A model generated the notes under the pieces. The model ran no database searches and was not told the DNA's origin. It was given only the letters and a program-made list of their open reading frames with translations. DNA of 64,000 nucleotides from JAFARZ01 sp035651595 (GTDB taxonomy: Bacteria > Actinomycetota > Actinomycetes > Streptosporangiales > Streptosporangiaceae): the NCBI GenBank assembly GCA_035651595.1, contig DASRFJ010000138.1, positions 1-64,000 on the forward strand. The letters run 5' to 3'. Below, in pieces: positions 42,628 through 50,650 of this stretch. The position numbers were made by a program, and so were the translations under genes. The first letter of the stretch is position 1, and each line of letters begins with the position of its first letter.

Positions 42628-44485
42628 ATTGCGGACAGTTACCCCCCCGGATGTAAGTATTCCGGAATAAGGTGAGTTTCCGGCGTGTCGTATGCCAGGA
42701 TCCTGGTATGGGCGCGGATGCGGAGCTGGTGGGGCTGATGATGCCTCAGCTGGAGCTGGTGCTGCCGGTGCTGGATGAGAAGGCGCGGCGGCTGGTGCTG
42801 GGTGCGGTGGCGCGGGCGGCCGGGGACGGCGGGATCACGGCGGTGGCGAGCGCGGCGGGGGCGTCGTGGCAGACGGTCGCGGACGGGGCAGCTGAGCTGG
42901 AGTCCGGGCAGGTGGCGCCGCAGGGCCGGGTGCGGCGGCCGGGCGGGGGCCGCAAGAAGCTGGCCGAGACCGATCCGGGGCTGGTGCCGGCGCTGCTGGC
43001 GCTGGTGGAGGACTCGTCCCGGGGGGATCCGCAGTCGCCGCTGGCGTGGACAACCAAGAGCGCGGCGAAGCTGGCCGGGGAACTGGCCGCGCAGGGGCAC
43101 CGGTGCAGCCCGCAGACCGCCTGGCGGCTGCTGGGCGAGCAGGGGTTCTCCACGCAGGCGAACGCCAAGGTGCTGGAGGGCCGGCGGCACCCGGACCGGG
43201 ACGGCCAGTTCCGGTACATCGCCGGGCAGGCGAAGGAGCACCTGGCCGCGGGGCAGCCGGTGATCAGCGTGGATGCGAAGAAGACCGAGCAGGTCGGCGA
43301 GCACGCGCGGGCGGGGAGCGAATGGCGGCCCAAGGGGGACCCGGTCAAGGTCCTCAGCCATGACTTCCCGGACCAGGACAAGGGCCGCGCCATCCCGTAC
43401 GGCATCTACGACGTGGCCGCGAACACCGGGTTCGTGAACGTGGGCACCGATCACAGCACCGCGGCGTTCGCGGTCGAGTCCATCCGCCGCTGGTGGGACC
43501 TGACCGGCAAGGACGCCTACCCCGGTGCCGCCCGGCTGCTGGTCACCGCCGATGCCGGGGGGAATAACGGATGGAAGAACCGGGCCTGGAAGACCGGGCT
43601 CGCGCAGTTCGCCCGCGACAGCGGGCTGGAAGTCACGGTATGCCATTTCCCGCCCGGCACCTCCAAGTGGAACAAGATCGAGCACCGGCTGTTCTCCCAG
43701 ATCACCCTGAACTGGCGCGGCCGCCCGCTGACCAGCCACGACGTCATCATCAGCACCATCGGCGCGGTCACCACCCGCACCGGGCTGGCCGTCACCGCCG
43801 TCCTGGACCCCGGCTCCTACCCCACCGGGACCAAGATCAGCGACGAGCAGATGGAAGAGCTGGAGACCAGGGCATTAACCCGCCATGGCTACCACGGCGA
43901 GTGGAACTACACCCTGCTGCCCGCCTGGCGGCCCGCACCGGACCCGCCGCCGCCACCGGAACCTGAACCGCCGGCCCCTGACCTGGCCGCGCTGAACCAC
44001 CCCGCGCTCACCGGCCTGGACCCCGCCGCCCTCACCGCCCTGGCCGCCGCTCTCGCCCTGCCCGCCGCCGCCCGCCGCGAGCAGCAGCTCTACACCCGCC
44101 GCGGCGGCCAGCGCCGCCGCCGCCCCAACCACCGCACCAGCCCGCTGGCCAGACTCGACCTCACCAGCCGGCTCCTCGCCACCTGCCTCAAACTCCACCT
44201 GGGCATCTCCGCCACCGCCCTGGCCCCGCTATTCGCCGCCGACCCCAGCACCATCCGCGACGCCGTCCACCACACCCGCGCCCTGCTCACCCACGCCGGC
44301 CGCACCATCCCGCCCGGCCCCGTCCGCTGCCGCACCCTCGACGACCTGCGCCGCCACGCCGCCAGCCACCACATCACCCTGCCCGAGCCCGCACCACCCC
44401 AGCCAGGCACACTAACAGCCCCCGCCACACCGCAAACTCACCTTAATTTGGAACCCTCACGATTGGGGGGGTAACTGTCCGCAAT
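42628..44485 (+). mobile_element. ISAzo13-like insertion sequence, intact
   Basis: The element is 1858 bp with perfect 21-bp terminal inverted repeats (ATTGCGGACAGTTACCCCCC plus one C at each end), flanked by AATC on both sides (42624-42627 and 44486-44489), a 4-bp target duplication. It holds one transposase gene; the stop codon of that gene lies in the right terminal repeat. It inserted between the CDF gene and the MerR gene, harming neither. Confidence 0.9.
42708..44474 (+). CDS. ISAzo13 family transposase with long C-terminal extension
   Basis: The 588-residue protein has an N-terminal helix-turn-helix (about 30-60; VASAAGASWQTVADGAAEL) and a DDE catalytic core: VISVDAKKTEQVG (first Asp), LLVTADAGGNNGWKNRAW (second Asp) and GTSKWNKIEHRLFSQ (Glu). 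The core ends near residue 410. The remaining 170 residues are a Pro-rich linker and a second region (SRLLATCLKLHLGISATALA, TIPPGPVRCRTLDDLRRHA) resembling the helix-turn-helix part of other transposases. ATG 42708 is likely; an in-frame GTG 42672 is possible. The frame is intact, so the element may be active. Confidence 0.9.
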   Translation: MGADAELVGLMMPQLELVLPVLDEKARRLVLGAVARAAGDGGITAVASAAGASWQTVADGAAELESGQVAPQGRVRRPGGGRKKLAETDPGLVPALLALVEDSSRGDPQSPLAWTTKSAAKLAGELAAQGHRCSPQTAWRLLGEQGFSTQANAKVLEGRRHPDRDGQFRYIAGQAKEHLAAGQPVISVDAKKTEQVGEHARAGSEWRPKGDPVKVLSHDFPDQDKGRAIPYGIYDVAANTGFVNVGTDHSTAAFAVESIRRWWDLTGKDAYPGAARLLVTADAGGNNGWKNRAWKTGLAQFARDSGLEVTVCHFPPGTSKWNKIEHRLFSQITLNWRGRPLTSHDVIISTIGAVTTRTGLAVTAVLDPGSYPTGTKISDEQMEELETRALTRHGYHGEWNYTLLPAWRPAPDPPPPPEPEPPAPDLAALNHPALTGLDPAALTALAAALALPAAARREQQLYTRRGGQRRRRPNHRTSPLARLDLTSRLLATCLKLHLGISATALAPLFAADPSTIRDAVHHTRALLTHAGRTIPPGPVRCRTLDDLRRHAASHHITLPEPAPPQPGTLTAPATPQTHLNLEPSRLGG

Positions 44486-44650
44486 AATCTGACCCGCTCG
44501 GTCCCACGCCCCGGATCTCCCGGTATGTTCGGGTTCGAGCGGGCGGGCTGCCCGTCCCAGCCGCTCCGCGCGGCACGCCGTGAGGGCGCGTGGTTGCGGA
44601 ACGCCTACATCGGTGCGTCGAGGCCCGACGCCTGTCCGATTTGCGGCGTT

Positions 44651-45091
44651 TCAGGGGCGGGACAGGAGGCGGAGGGCGCGTTCTTTCTCGAAGTCGAGGG
44701 CGCGGCCGGGCGTCGGCGGGATGCGGCCGAGCCGGCGGCCCAGATCCGCGACCGCCGCGCGCACCGATGGCTCGGCGATCACCCGCAGGCCGAACGCCAG
44801 GGCCGCGGGGCTGATGTCGTAGCGTCGCTCCAGCTCAAGCCCGGCCGCCATCGCCGCGATGTCGTCCTCGCTGAACTGCCGGTGCGCGGCGCCGGCCGCG
44901 CCGCGGGCCGCCGCGCCTGGCGCCGCGCCTGGCGCCGCGCCGGCCGCGGCGCCGCCCGAGGCGGCACCGCCCGAGGCCGCGGCCGGGTACGGGTTGCGGT
45001 CCCGGACCTGGGGGAGGAGGCCCAGGTCCTCCCGGTAGCGGAGCATGCGAGCGGAGGTGCCGAGCCGCTTCGCGGCAGCCGAGATGCGCAT
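44651..45091 (-). CDS. MerR family regulator with Ala/Gly-rich insertion
   Basis: The 146-residue protein has the MerR helix-turn-helix (ISAAAKRLGTSARMLRYRED, then LGLLPQVRD) and wing (HRQFSEDDIAAMAAGL). Between the two wing strands, where other MerR proteins have about six residues, there is a 38-residue Ala/Gly/Pro-rich insert (about 33-71) coded by imperfect short DNA repeats (44895-45000). The C-terminal domain is short, with no metal-binding Cys. It is divergent from sahH, 101 bp away, and may regulate it. Confidence 0.8.
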   Translation of the reverse strand: MRISAAAKRLGTSARMLRYREDLGLLPQVRDRNPYPAAASGGAASGGAAAGAAPGAAPGAAARGAAGAAHRQFSEDDIAAMAAGLELERRYDISPAALAFGLRVIAEPSVRAAVADLGRRLGRIPPTPGRALDFEKERALRLLSRP

Positions 45092-45192
45092 TCTGACAAT
45101 TTTACGTCAAGAACAGGACGTTAACGATGCGGGTCCCGGCCGAAGTCCCGTAGCGTAGAACCGACTCCCGGAAAGCAAACCCAAGAGGGGAC

Positions 45193-46629
45193 ATGCGCAT
45201 GACTGCCGAATTCCAGGTCGCGGACATCGGGCTCGCCGCGTTCGGGCGCAAGGAAATCCAGCTCGCCGAGCACGAGATGCCGGGCCTGATGGCGGTGCGC
45301 GAGGAGTACTCCGCCACCCAGCCGCTGCGCGGCGCGCGGATCACCGGAAGCCTGCACATGACCGTGCAGACCGCCGTGCTGATCGAGACGCTGACCGCGC
45401 TGGGGGCCCAGGTGCGGTGGGCGAGCTGCAACATCTTCTCGACCCAGGACCACGCCGCCGCCGCGGTGGCGGTCGGCCCGGACGGCACCCCCGACGAGCC
45501 GAAGGGCATTCCCGTCTTCGCCTGGAAGGGCGAGACGCTCGAGGAGTACTGGCAGGCCACCGAGAACGCGCTGACCTGGCCGGACGGTGACGGCCCTAAC
45601 ATGATCCTGGACGACGGCGGCGACGCCACGCTGCTGGTCCACAAGGGCGCCGAGTACGAGAAGGCGGGCGCGGTGCCGAGCGCCAGCGAGGACGACCCGG
45701 AGGAGTGGCGGATCATCCTGGACCGGCTCCGGCAGTCCGCCCCGGGCAAGTGGACCAAGATCGCCCAGCAGATCAAGGGCGTGACCGAGGAGACCACCAC
45801 CGGCGTCCACCGGCTCTACGAGATGGCGCGCGAAGGCACGCTGCTGTTCCCGGCGATCAACGTGAACGACTCGGTGACCAAGTCCAAGTTCGACAACAAG
45901 TATGGCGTCCGCCACTCGCTGATCGACGGCATCAACCGCGGCACGGACGTGCTGATCGGCGGCAAGGTCGCGGTGGTCTGCGGCTACGGCGACGTCGGCA
46001 AGGGCTGCGCGGAGAGCCTGCGCGGCCAGGGCGCCAGGGTCATCGTCACCGAGATCGACCCGATCTGCGCGCTCCAGGCCGCGATGGACGGCTACCAGGT
46101 CGCCACGCTGGAGGACGTCGTCGGCACCGCGGACATCTTCGTGACCGCGACCGGCAACCGGGACATCATCACCGCGGACCACATGAGACGGATGAAGCAC
46201 CAGGCGATCGTCGGCAACATCGGCCACTTCGACAATGAGATCGACATGCTGGGCCTGACCCGCTGGCCCGGCGTCAAGCGGCAGAACATCAAGCCGCAGG
46301 TCGACGAGTTCGTCTTCCCCGAGGACGGGCACGGCGTCATCATCTTGTCCGAGGGCAGGCTGCTGAACCTCGGCAACGCCACCGGGCACCCGAGCTTCGT
46401 GATGTCGAACAGCTTCACCAACCAGGTGATCGCGCAGGTCGAGCTGTTCACCAAGACCGCGGACTACCCGGTCGGCGTCTACACGATCCCCAAGCACCTG
46501 GACGAGAAGGTCGCCCGGCTGCACCTGGACGCGCTCGGCGTGCGGCTGACCGAGTTGACCAAGGAGCAGGCGGACTACATCGGCGTTCCGGTCGAGGGCC
46601 CGTACAAGCCGGAGCAGTACCGTTACTGA
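45193..46629 (+). CDS. sahH: Adenosylhomocysteinase SahH
   Basis: The 478-residue enzyme hydrolyses S-adenosyl-L-homocysteine to adenosine and homocysteine. It has His55 in SLHMTVQTAVL, DDGGD, VTEETTTGVHRL (Glu200), NVNDSVTKSKFDN with Lys, Asp and Asn, the NAD-binding CGYGDVGKGCAESL, NIGHFDNE, GHPSFVMSNSF, and the C-terminal GPYKPEQYRY tail that reaches a neighbouring subunit. The long form with an insertion near 90-140 is typical of bacteria. Start ATG 45193 or 45199. A divergent paralogue follows 43 bp downstream. Confidence 0.97.
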   Translation: MRMTAEFQVADIGLAAFGRKEIQLAEHEMPGLMAVREEYSATQPLRGARITGSLHMTVQTAVLIETLTALGAQVRWASCNIFSTQDHAAAAVAVGPDGTPDEPKGIPVFAWKGETLEEYWQATENALTWPDGDGPNMILDDGGDATLLVHKGAEYEKAGAVPSASEDDPEEWRIILDRLRQSAPGKWTKIAQQIKGVTEETTTGVHRLYEMAREGTLLFPAINVNDSVTKSKFDNKYGVRHSLIDGINRGTDVLIGGKVAVVCGYGDVGKGCAESLRGQGARVIVTEIDPICALQAAMDGYQVATLEDVVGTADIFVTATGNRDIITADHMRRMKHQAIVGNIGHFDNEIDMLGLTRWPGVKRQNIKPQVDEFVFPEDGHGVIILSEGRLLNLGNATGHPSFVMSNSFTNQVIAQVELFTKTADYPVGVYTIPKHLDEKVARLHLDALGVRLTELTKEQADYIGVPVEGPYKPEQYRY

Positions 46630-46672
46630 CGCGTCAGCGGGCGCTGCCCGCATTCAGTACGCCGAACGCGCG

Positions 46673-47857
46673 ATGCCCCTCATGGGCGGCCTGCTTCCCC
46701 GGTTCGCCGGGGAGCGGCCGTTCGCGGGGCTGTGCGTCGCGGCCTGCCTGAACGTCACCGCGGAGACCGCGGTGCTGGTCCGCCTGCTGCGCGCTGGCGG
46801 CGCCAGCATCTCCCTCGCCGCGTCCAACCCGCTCTCTACGCAGGATGACATCGCCGGCTCGCTAGCTCAGAACGACATCGCGGTTTTCGCCCGGGCAGGC
46901 GTCGACCGTAACGGCTACTATCGGCACATCCAGCAGGCGCTGGGCGACGGGCCGGATCTGGTGGTCGACGACGGCGGCGACATGGTCAACACCCTGCACA
47001 CCTCCGCCGCCGCCCTGCTGGACCGAGTGCGCGGCGGCTGCGAGTCGACCACCACGGGCGTGCTGCGGCTGCGCCGGATGGCCGCCGACGGCGCGCTCGC
47101 GTTCCCGATGATCGCGGCGAACGACACCCCGGCCAAGCGGATGATGGACAACGTCTGCGGGACCGGCCAGTCGGTGCTCGACGGCATCTTGCGGGCTACC
47201 AACACGCTGCTGGCCGGCAAGGTCGTGGTGGTGGCCGGCTTCGGGGCGTCGGGTGCGGGTATCGCGGACCGGGCGTTCGGCCTCGGTGCCCAGGTCGTGG
47301 TCACCGAGGTGGATCCGGTGCGCGCGCTCGACGCCTCGCTGCGCGGGTACCGGGTGCTGCCGATGGCCGAGGCGGCGCCGCTCGGCGAGGTGTTCATCAC
47401 CGCCACCGGCTCCGCCGACGTCATCACCGGCCCGCACTTCGCGGCCATGCGCGACGGCGCGATCCTGGCCAACGCCGGTCACTTCGACGTGGAGATCGAC
47501 GTGCGCGGCCTGGCGGACCTCGCGGTCGCCACCGAGCCCGCGGTGCGCCCGTACGTGGACGCCTACGAGCTTGCCGGCGGTCGTCGCCTGATGCTGCTCG
47601 CCGAAGGCCGCGTGGTCAACCTCGTGGCTGCCGAAGGCCATCCCCCGGAGGTGATGGACCTGGCGTTCGGAATAGTCGCCCTTTCTCTCGCCTGGCTGGC
47701 CACCAACAGCGGAAAGCTGTCCGCCGACGTGCATCAGGTCCCGGCCGGCATCGACGCGGAGGCCGCCAGCCTGGTGCTCGCCGCCATGGGCACCCGCATC
47801 GACGAGCTCACCGCTGACCAGCAGCGGTACCTGGAGTCGTGGCGGCTAGGCTCGTAG
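46673..47857 (+). CDS. Divergent adenosylhomocysteinase-like paralogue
   Basis: The 394-residue product aligns along most of SahH: ETAVLVRLLRAGGA, DDGGD, ESTTTGVLRLRRM, ANDTPAKRMMDN (Lys, Asp, Asn kept), VVVAGFGASGAGIADRAFG, NAGHFDVEID and EGHPPEVMD. Key changes are SahH His55 to Asn27, Glu200 to Ser125, GYGDVGKG to GFGASGAG, and loss of the KPEQYRY tail. The SahH insertion near 90-140 is also absent. Homology continues upstream as ARIQYAERAMP (46646-46675), but no ATG, GTG or TTG lies there; ATT 46652 is the only candidate, so ATG 46673 is given. It may have a different substrate or be regulatory. Confidence 0.75.
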   Translation: MPLMGGLLPRFAGERPFAGLCVAACLNVTAETAVLVRLLRAGGASISLAASNPLSTQDDIAGSLAQNDIAVFARAGVDRNGYYRHIQQALGDGPDLVVDDGGDMVNTLHTSAAALLDRVRGGCESTTTGVLRLRRMAADGALAFPMIAANDTPAKRMMDNVCGTGQSVLDGILRATNTLLAGKVVVVAGFGASGAGIADRAFGLGAQVVVTEVDPVRALDASLRGYRVLPMAEAAPLGEVFITATGSADVITGPHFAAMRDGAILANAGHFDVEIDVRGLADLAVATEPAVRPYVDAYELAGGRRLMLLAEGRVVNLVAAEGHPPEVMDLAFGIVALSLAWLATNSGKLSADVHQVPAGIDAEAASLVLAAMGTRIDELTADQQRYLESWRLGS

Positions 47858-48670
47858 CCGCGCCGCGATGCACGGGCCCTCGCGGACGATCCAGGCCTCG
47901 GCGCGCGGCAGCTGGTCCTTGTATCCGCCATCCCACAAGCGGCGGCCGACGGCATCCACCTTGGCCGCGCGCGCCATGTTGTCCTGGAACCGGCGGACCA
48001 TGGCGGTGGCGACCGGCACGAGCGCCGCGCGCTGCTCACCGGTCATGCCGTACGCGTCGGCGAACACCGCCGCCCGCTCCGCGGCGTCCAGTGGCGCGAA
48101 CGCCGGTGCCCGGTCGACCGGATCCCACAGCGGCACCCACCAGTACATCGCGTTCGCGATGTCGTAGACCTTGGTGCAGGGCTTGGCGAGGTCGAAGTTG
48201 ACCAGCGCGGCGGGGAGCCCGTCACGGAACACCACGCGGCCAGGAACGTAATTGCGATGGCTGAAGATTTCCGGCTCACCGTCGGAGAACGCCGAGACGC
48301 CACGCATCGCGACGCTGCCGGGGACCATGCCCCACTGCGTATCGGGCGGCGCGACCCAGCCCTGCGCCGCCGCGTGCAGCCGCCGGATCAGCACCGCCAG
48401 CCCGGTCAGCACGTCGATGCTCGCCGTCCAGTCGGGCAGCGGCTCGCGTGGTATGTCGCCCTCGACGTAGGAAAGGATTTCCCAGCCCTCTTCGTCGATG
48501 CCGAGTGGTTCCGGCGCACCGGTGAAACCGGCCTGCCGGATGTAAGCGAGGTACGACTGGATTGCGAGGCTGAACGGGCGCAGCGGGCGCCGCACCGTGT
48601 TGCCGATCCGTTCTGTGCCCTGGGTACCGACATCCCCTATGAGGGGAAACTCCTGAGCTGCCACAATCAC
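47846..48670 (-). CDS. Aminoglycoside phosphotransferase-like protein lacking catalytic residues
   Basis: The 274-residue protein matches APH-family relatives over the C-lobe: IFSHRNYVPGRVVFRDGLPA, then ALVNFDLAKPCTKVYDIANA and YWWVPLWDP. In active members these read HxD...N and DFD. Here the catalytic Asp is Asn140, the metal-binding Asn is Arg145, and the first metal Asp is Asn158. The N-lobe is short. It is therefore a probable pseudokinase. Its 3' end overlaps that of the SahH paralogue by 12 bp on the opposite strand. The start ATG is at 48670; no ribosome site is obvious. Confidence 0.8.
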   Translation of the reverse strand: MIVAAQEFPLIGDVGTQGTERIGNTVRRPLRPFSLAIQSYLAYIRQAGFTGAPEPLGIDEEGWEILSYVEGDIPREPLPDWTASIDVLTGLAVLIRRLHAAAQGWVAPPDTQWGMVPGSVAMRGVSAFSDGEPEIFSHRNYVPGRVVFRDGLPAALVNFDLAKPCTKVYDIANAMYWWVPLWDPVDRAPAFAPLDAAERAAVFADAYGMTGEQRAALVPVATAMVRRFQDNMARAAKVDAVGRRLWDGGYKDQLPRAEAWIVREGPCIAARLRA

Positions 48671-48742
48671 TCAGCCTAGTGCCTACGGACCGTTACGCTT
48701 CTGCGGTTGGGCAGGTTAAGGCGCGTCGGGGGGAGTTGGCCG

Positions 48743-50194
48743 GTGGAGACCGCGCCTGAAGTGACGCCTGGGGACGACAGGGCGAAACTGGAACCGCTGG
48801 CCGGAGACGAGGGCTACCAGCCCGCGCTCTCCAACCGCCAGGTGCAGATGATCGCGATCGGCGGCGCCATCGGCGTCGGCCTGTTCTACGGCACGGGGGA
48901 GAAGATCGCGACGGCCGGGCCGGGGCTCGTGCTCTCGTTCCTGGTGGCCGGCGTCGTGGCGTTCTTCGTGCTGCGCGCCATGGGTGAGCTGGTGCTGTAC
49001 CGCCCGACGGCGGGCAGCTTCGTGGAGTACTCGCGGCAGTTCATCGGCCCGTGGGCCGGCTACGTCAGCGGCTGGATGTACTGGCTGAACTGGGCGGCCA
49101 CCGGTGTCGCGGAGATCACCGCGATCGGCGTGTACGTCAAGTACTGGGCGCCCGCGATCCCGCAATGGCTCAGTGCGCTGGGCGCCTTGGCGCTGCTGCT
49201 GGCGGTGAACCTGCTCAGCGTCCGGCTGTTCGGCGAGCTGGAGTTCTGGTTCGCCACGCTGAAGGTGCTGGCGATCGTCTCGTTCCTGGTGACCGGCATC
49301 GGGCTGATCCTCGCCGCGTCTGGCATCGGCGACGCGCACGCCTCCGTCGCGAACCTGACCAGCCACGGCGGCCTGTTCCCCAAGGGCTTCCCGATCGTGC
49401 TGATGTCGCTGCAAGCGGTGGTGTTCGCGTACGCCGGCACGGAGATGGTGGGCGTCGCGGCGGGGGAGACCAAGGACCCGCGGCGGGTGATCCCGCGCGC
49501 GGTCAACGGCGTGATCTGGCGGATCGCGGTGTTCTACTGCGGTTCGGTGCTGCTGCTGGTGATGGTGCTGCCGTGGACCGACTACAGCGCGAACCAGAGC
49601 CCGTTCGTGACCGTGTTCGCCAAGCTGGGCGTGCCTGGTGCGGCGAGCATCATGAACGCCGTGATCCTCACCGCGGCGTTGTCCGCGACGAACTCGGGGT
49701 TGTACTCGACCGGCCGCATCCTACGCTCGCTGGCGGCGCGCGGCGAGGCGCCGAAGATCACCGGGCGGATGAACAAGCACCACGTGCCGTACGGCGGCAT
49801 CATGCTCACCTGCACGTTCTATTTCCTGGGCGTGATCTTGAACATCTTCGTGCCCAGGCGGGCGTTCGACATCGCGACGTCGCTGGCCTCGCTCGGCGTG
49901 CTCGCGACGTGGGTGTCGATCCTGGTCTGCCAGATGCGGCTGCGTGCCGCCGCTTCGCGCGGCGAGCTTCCGCGTCCGGCGTTCCGGCTGCCCGGCTCGC
50001 CGGTCACCAACGTCGTGGGCCTGGCCATGCTGGCGCTCGTGCTGGGGCTGATGCCGTTCGCCAGTTCCGAGCAGGCGATCGCGTTCGCCTGCCTGCCGGT
50101 CCTGATCCTGGCCCTGTGGTACGGCTGGTACCGGATCCGCCGCAACCGAGACCCGCGCCGCATAGTCCCCGCGGCCCGCCCCTCCGGCGACTGA
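48743..50194 (+). CDS. Amino acid permease (APC superfamily, AAT type)
   Basis: The 483-residue protein has twelve likely membrane segments and the AAT-family N-terminal motif SNRQVQMIAIGGAIGVGLFYGTG. Other signatures are GPGLVLSFLVAGVVAFFVLRA, VFAYAGTEMVGVAAGETKDP and ATNSGLYSTGRILRSLA. GabP and AnsP are similar in length and motif; the substrate cannot be chosen. GTG 48743 is preceded by a GGGGGGA site. It stands alone on the plus strand, convergent with the antitoxin-like gene. Confidence 0.88.
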   Translation: METAPEVTPGDDRAKLEPLAGDEGYQPALSNRQVQMIAIGGAIGVGLFYGTGEKIATAGPGLVLSFLVAGVVAFFVLRAMGELVLYRPTAGSFVEYSRQFIGPWAGYVSGWMYWLNWAATGVAEITAIGVYVKYWAPAIPQWLSALGALALLLAVNLLSVRLFGELEFWFATLKVLAIVSFLVTGIGLILAASGIGDAHASVANLTSHGGLFPKGFPIVLMSLQAVVFAYAGTEMVGVAAGETKDPRRVIPRAVNGVIWRIAVFYCGSVLLLVMVLPWTDYSANQSPFVTVFAKLGVPGAASIMNAVILTAALSATNSGLYSTGRILRSLAARGEAPKITGRMNKHHVPYGGIMLTCTFYFLGVILNIFVPRRAFDIATSLASLGVLATWVSILVCQMRLRAAASRGELPRPAFRLPGSPVTNVVGLAMLALVLGLMPFASSEQAIAFACLPVLILALWYGWYRIRRNRDPRRIVPAARPSGD

Positions 50195-50214
50195 CGCCGG
50201 CGGGACGGGCCGCG

Positions 50215-50269
50215 CATGATCGCGAAGGGTTTTACCCCCGAAACGGTAGTAAAAGGCTTCGTGATCATG
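50215..50269. terminator. Long bidirectional hairpin between convergent genes
   Basis: CATGATCGCGAAGGGTTTTA (50215-50234) plus C pairs with GTAAAAGGCTTCGTGATCAT plus G (50249-50269) at 18 of 21 positions with a 13-base loop. It sits 20 bp after the permease stop and 20 bp before the end of the convergent antitoxin-like gene, so it can act as a terminator in both directions. Confidence 0.6.
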
Positions 50270-50288
50270 GACAACGCGCCATCGAACG

Positions 50289-50558
50289 CTAGGACTGCTG
50301 CTGCTGGTCGGCGTCGGCGCGGGTGGTCTGGTCGGCGTCGCCCATGCGCTGCTTGGCGATGTCCACGCCCTTGTCGATCTGGTCGCCGAACCGGCCGCCG
50401 GTCGCGTCCTTCGCCATGTCGCCGGCGCGGTCCGCCATGCCGGACGCCTGGTCGCGAGCCTGGTCGGTCATGTCGTCTGCCTGGTCCCCGGCCTGGCCGC
50501 CCTTGGCCTTGTCCATGAGCTCGCTGGCCTTGCTCTTGAAGCTGTCGAAGATGCCCAT
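50289..50558 (-). CDS. Small antitoxin-like (Rv0909/MT0933 type) protein
   Basis: The 89-residue protein is highly charged and helical: MGIFDSFKSKASELMDKAKG, then QAGDQADDMTDQARDQASGM and a Gln-rich end. This is the pattern of the actinobacterial family annotated as antitoxin (MT0933_antitox), with the usual GIFDS start and repeats of about eleven residues giving an amphipathic helix. GGGGGAAAT precedes ATG 50558. No toxin gene is adjacent, so the antitoxin label rests on the family only; a stress or membrane-associated role is possible. Confidence 0.7.
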   Translation of the reverse strand: MGIFDSFKSKASELMDKAKGGQAGDQADDMTDQARDQASGMADRAGDMAKDATGGRFGDQIDKGVDIAKQRMGDADQTTRADADQQQQS

Positions 50559-50650
50559 ATTTCCCCCTATTGGGCCAATGTGCGCCAGACCGCGCGCACG
50601 CATGTCACCCCACGCCCTACCCGGGGCAGGCGTCAACCACACGCCCAACT

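Noticed and set aside
45121..46653. 510-residue minus-strand open frame
   Set aside because: Antisense to sahH and without any recognised pattern.
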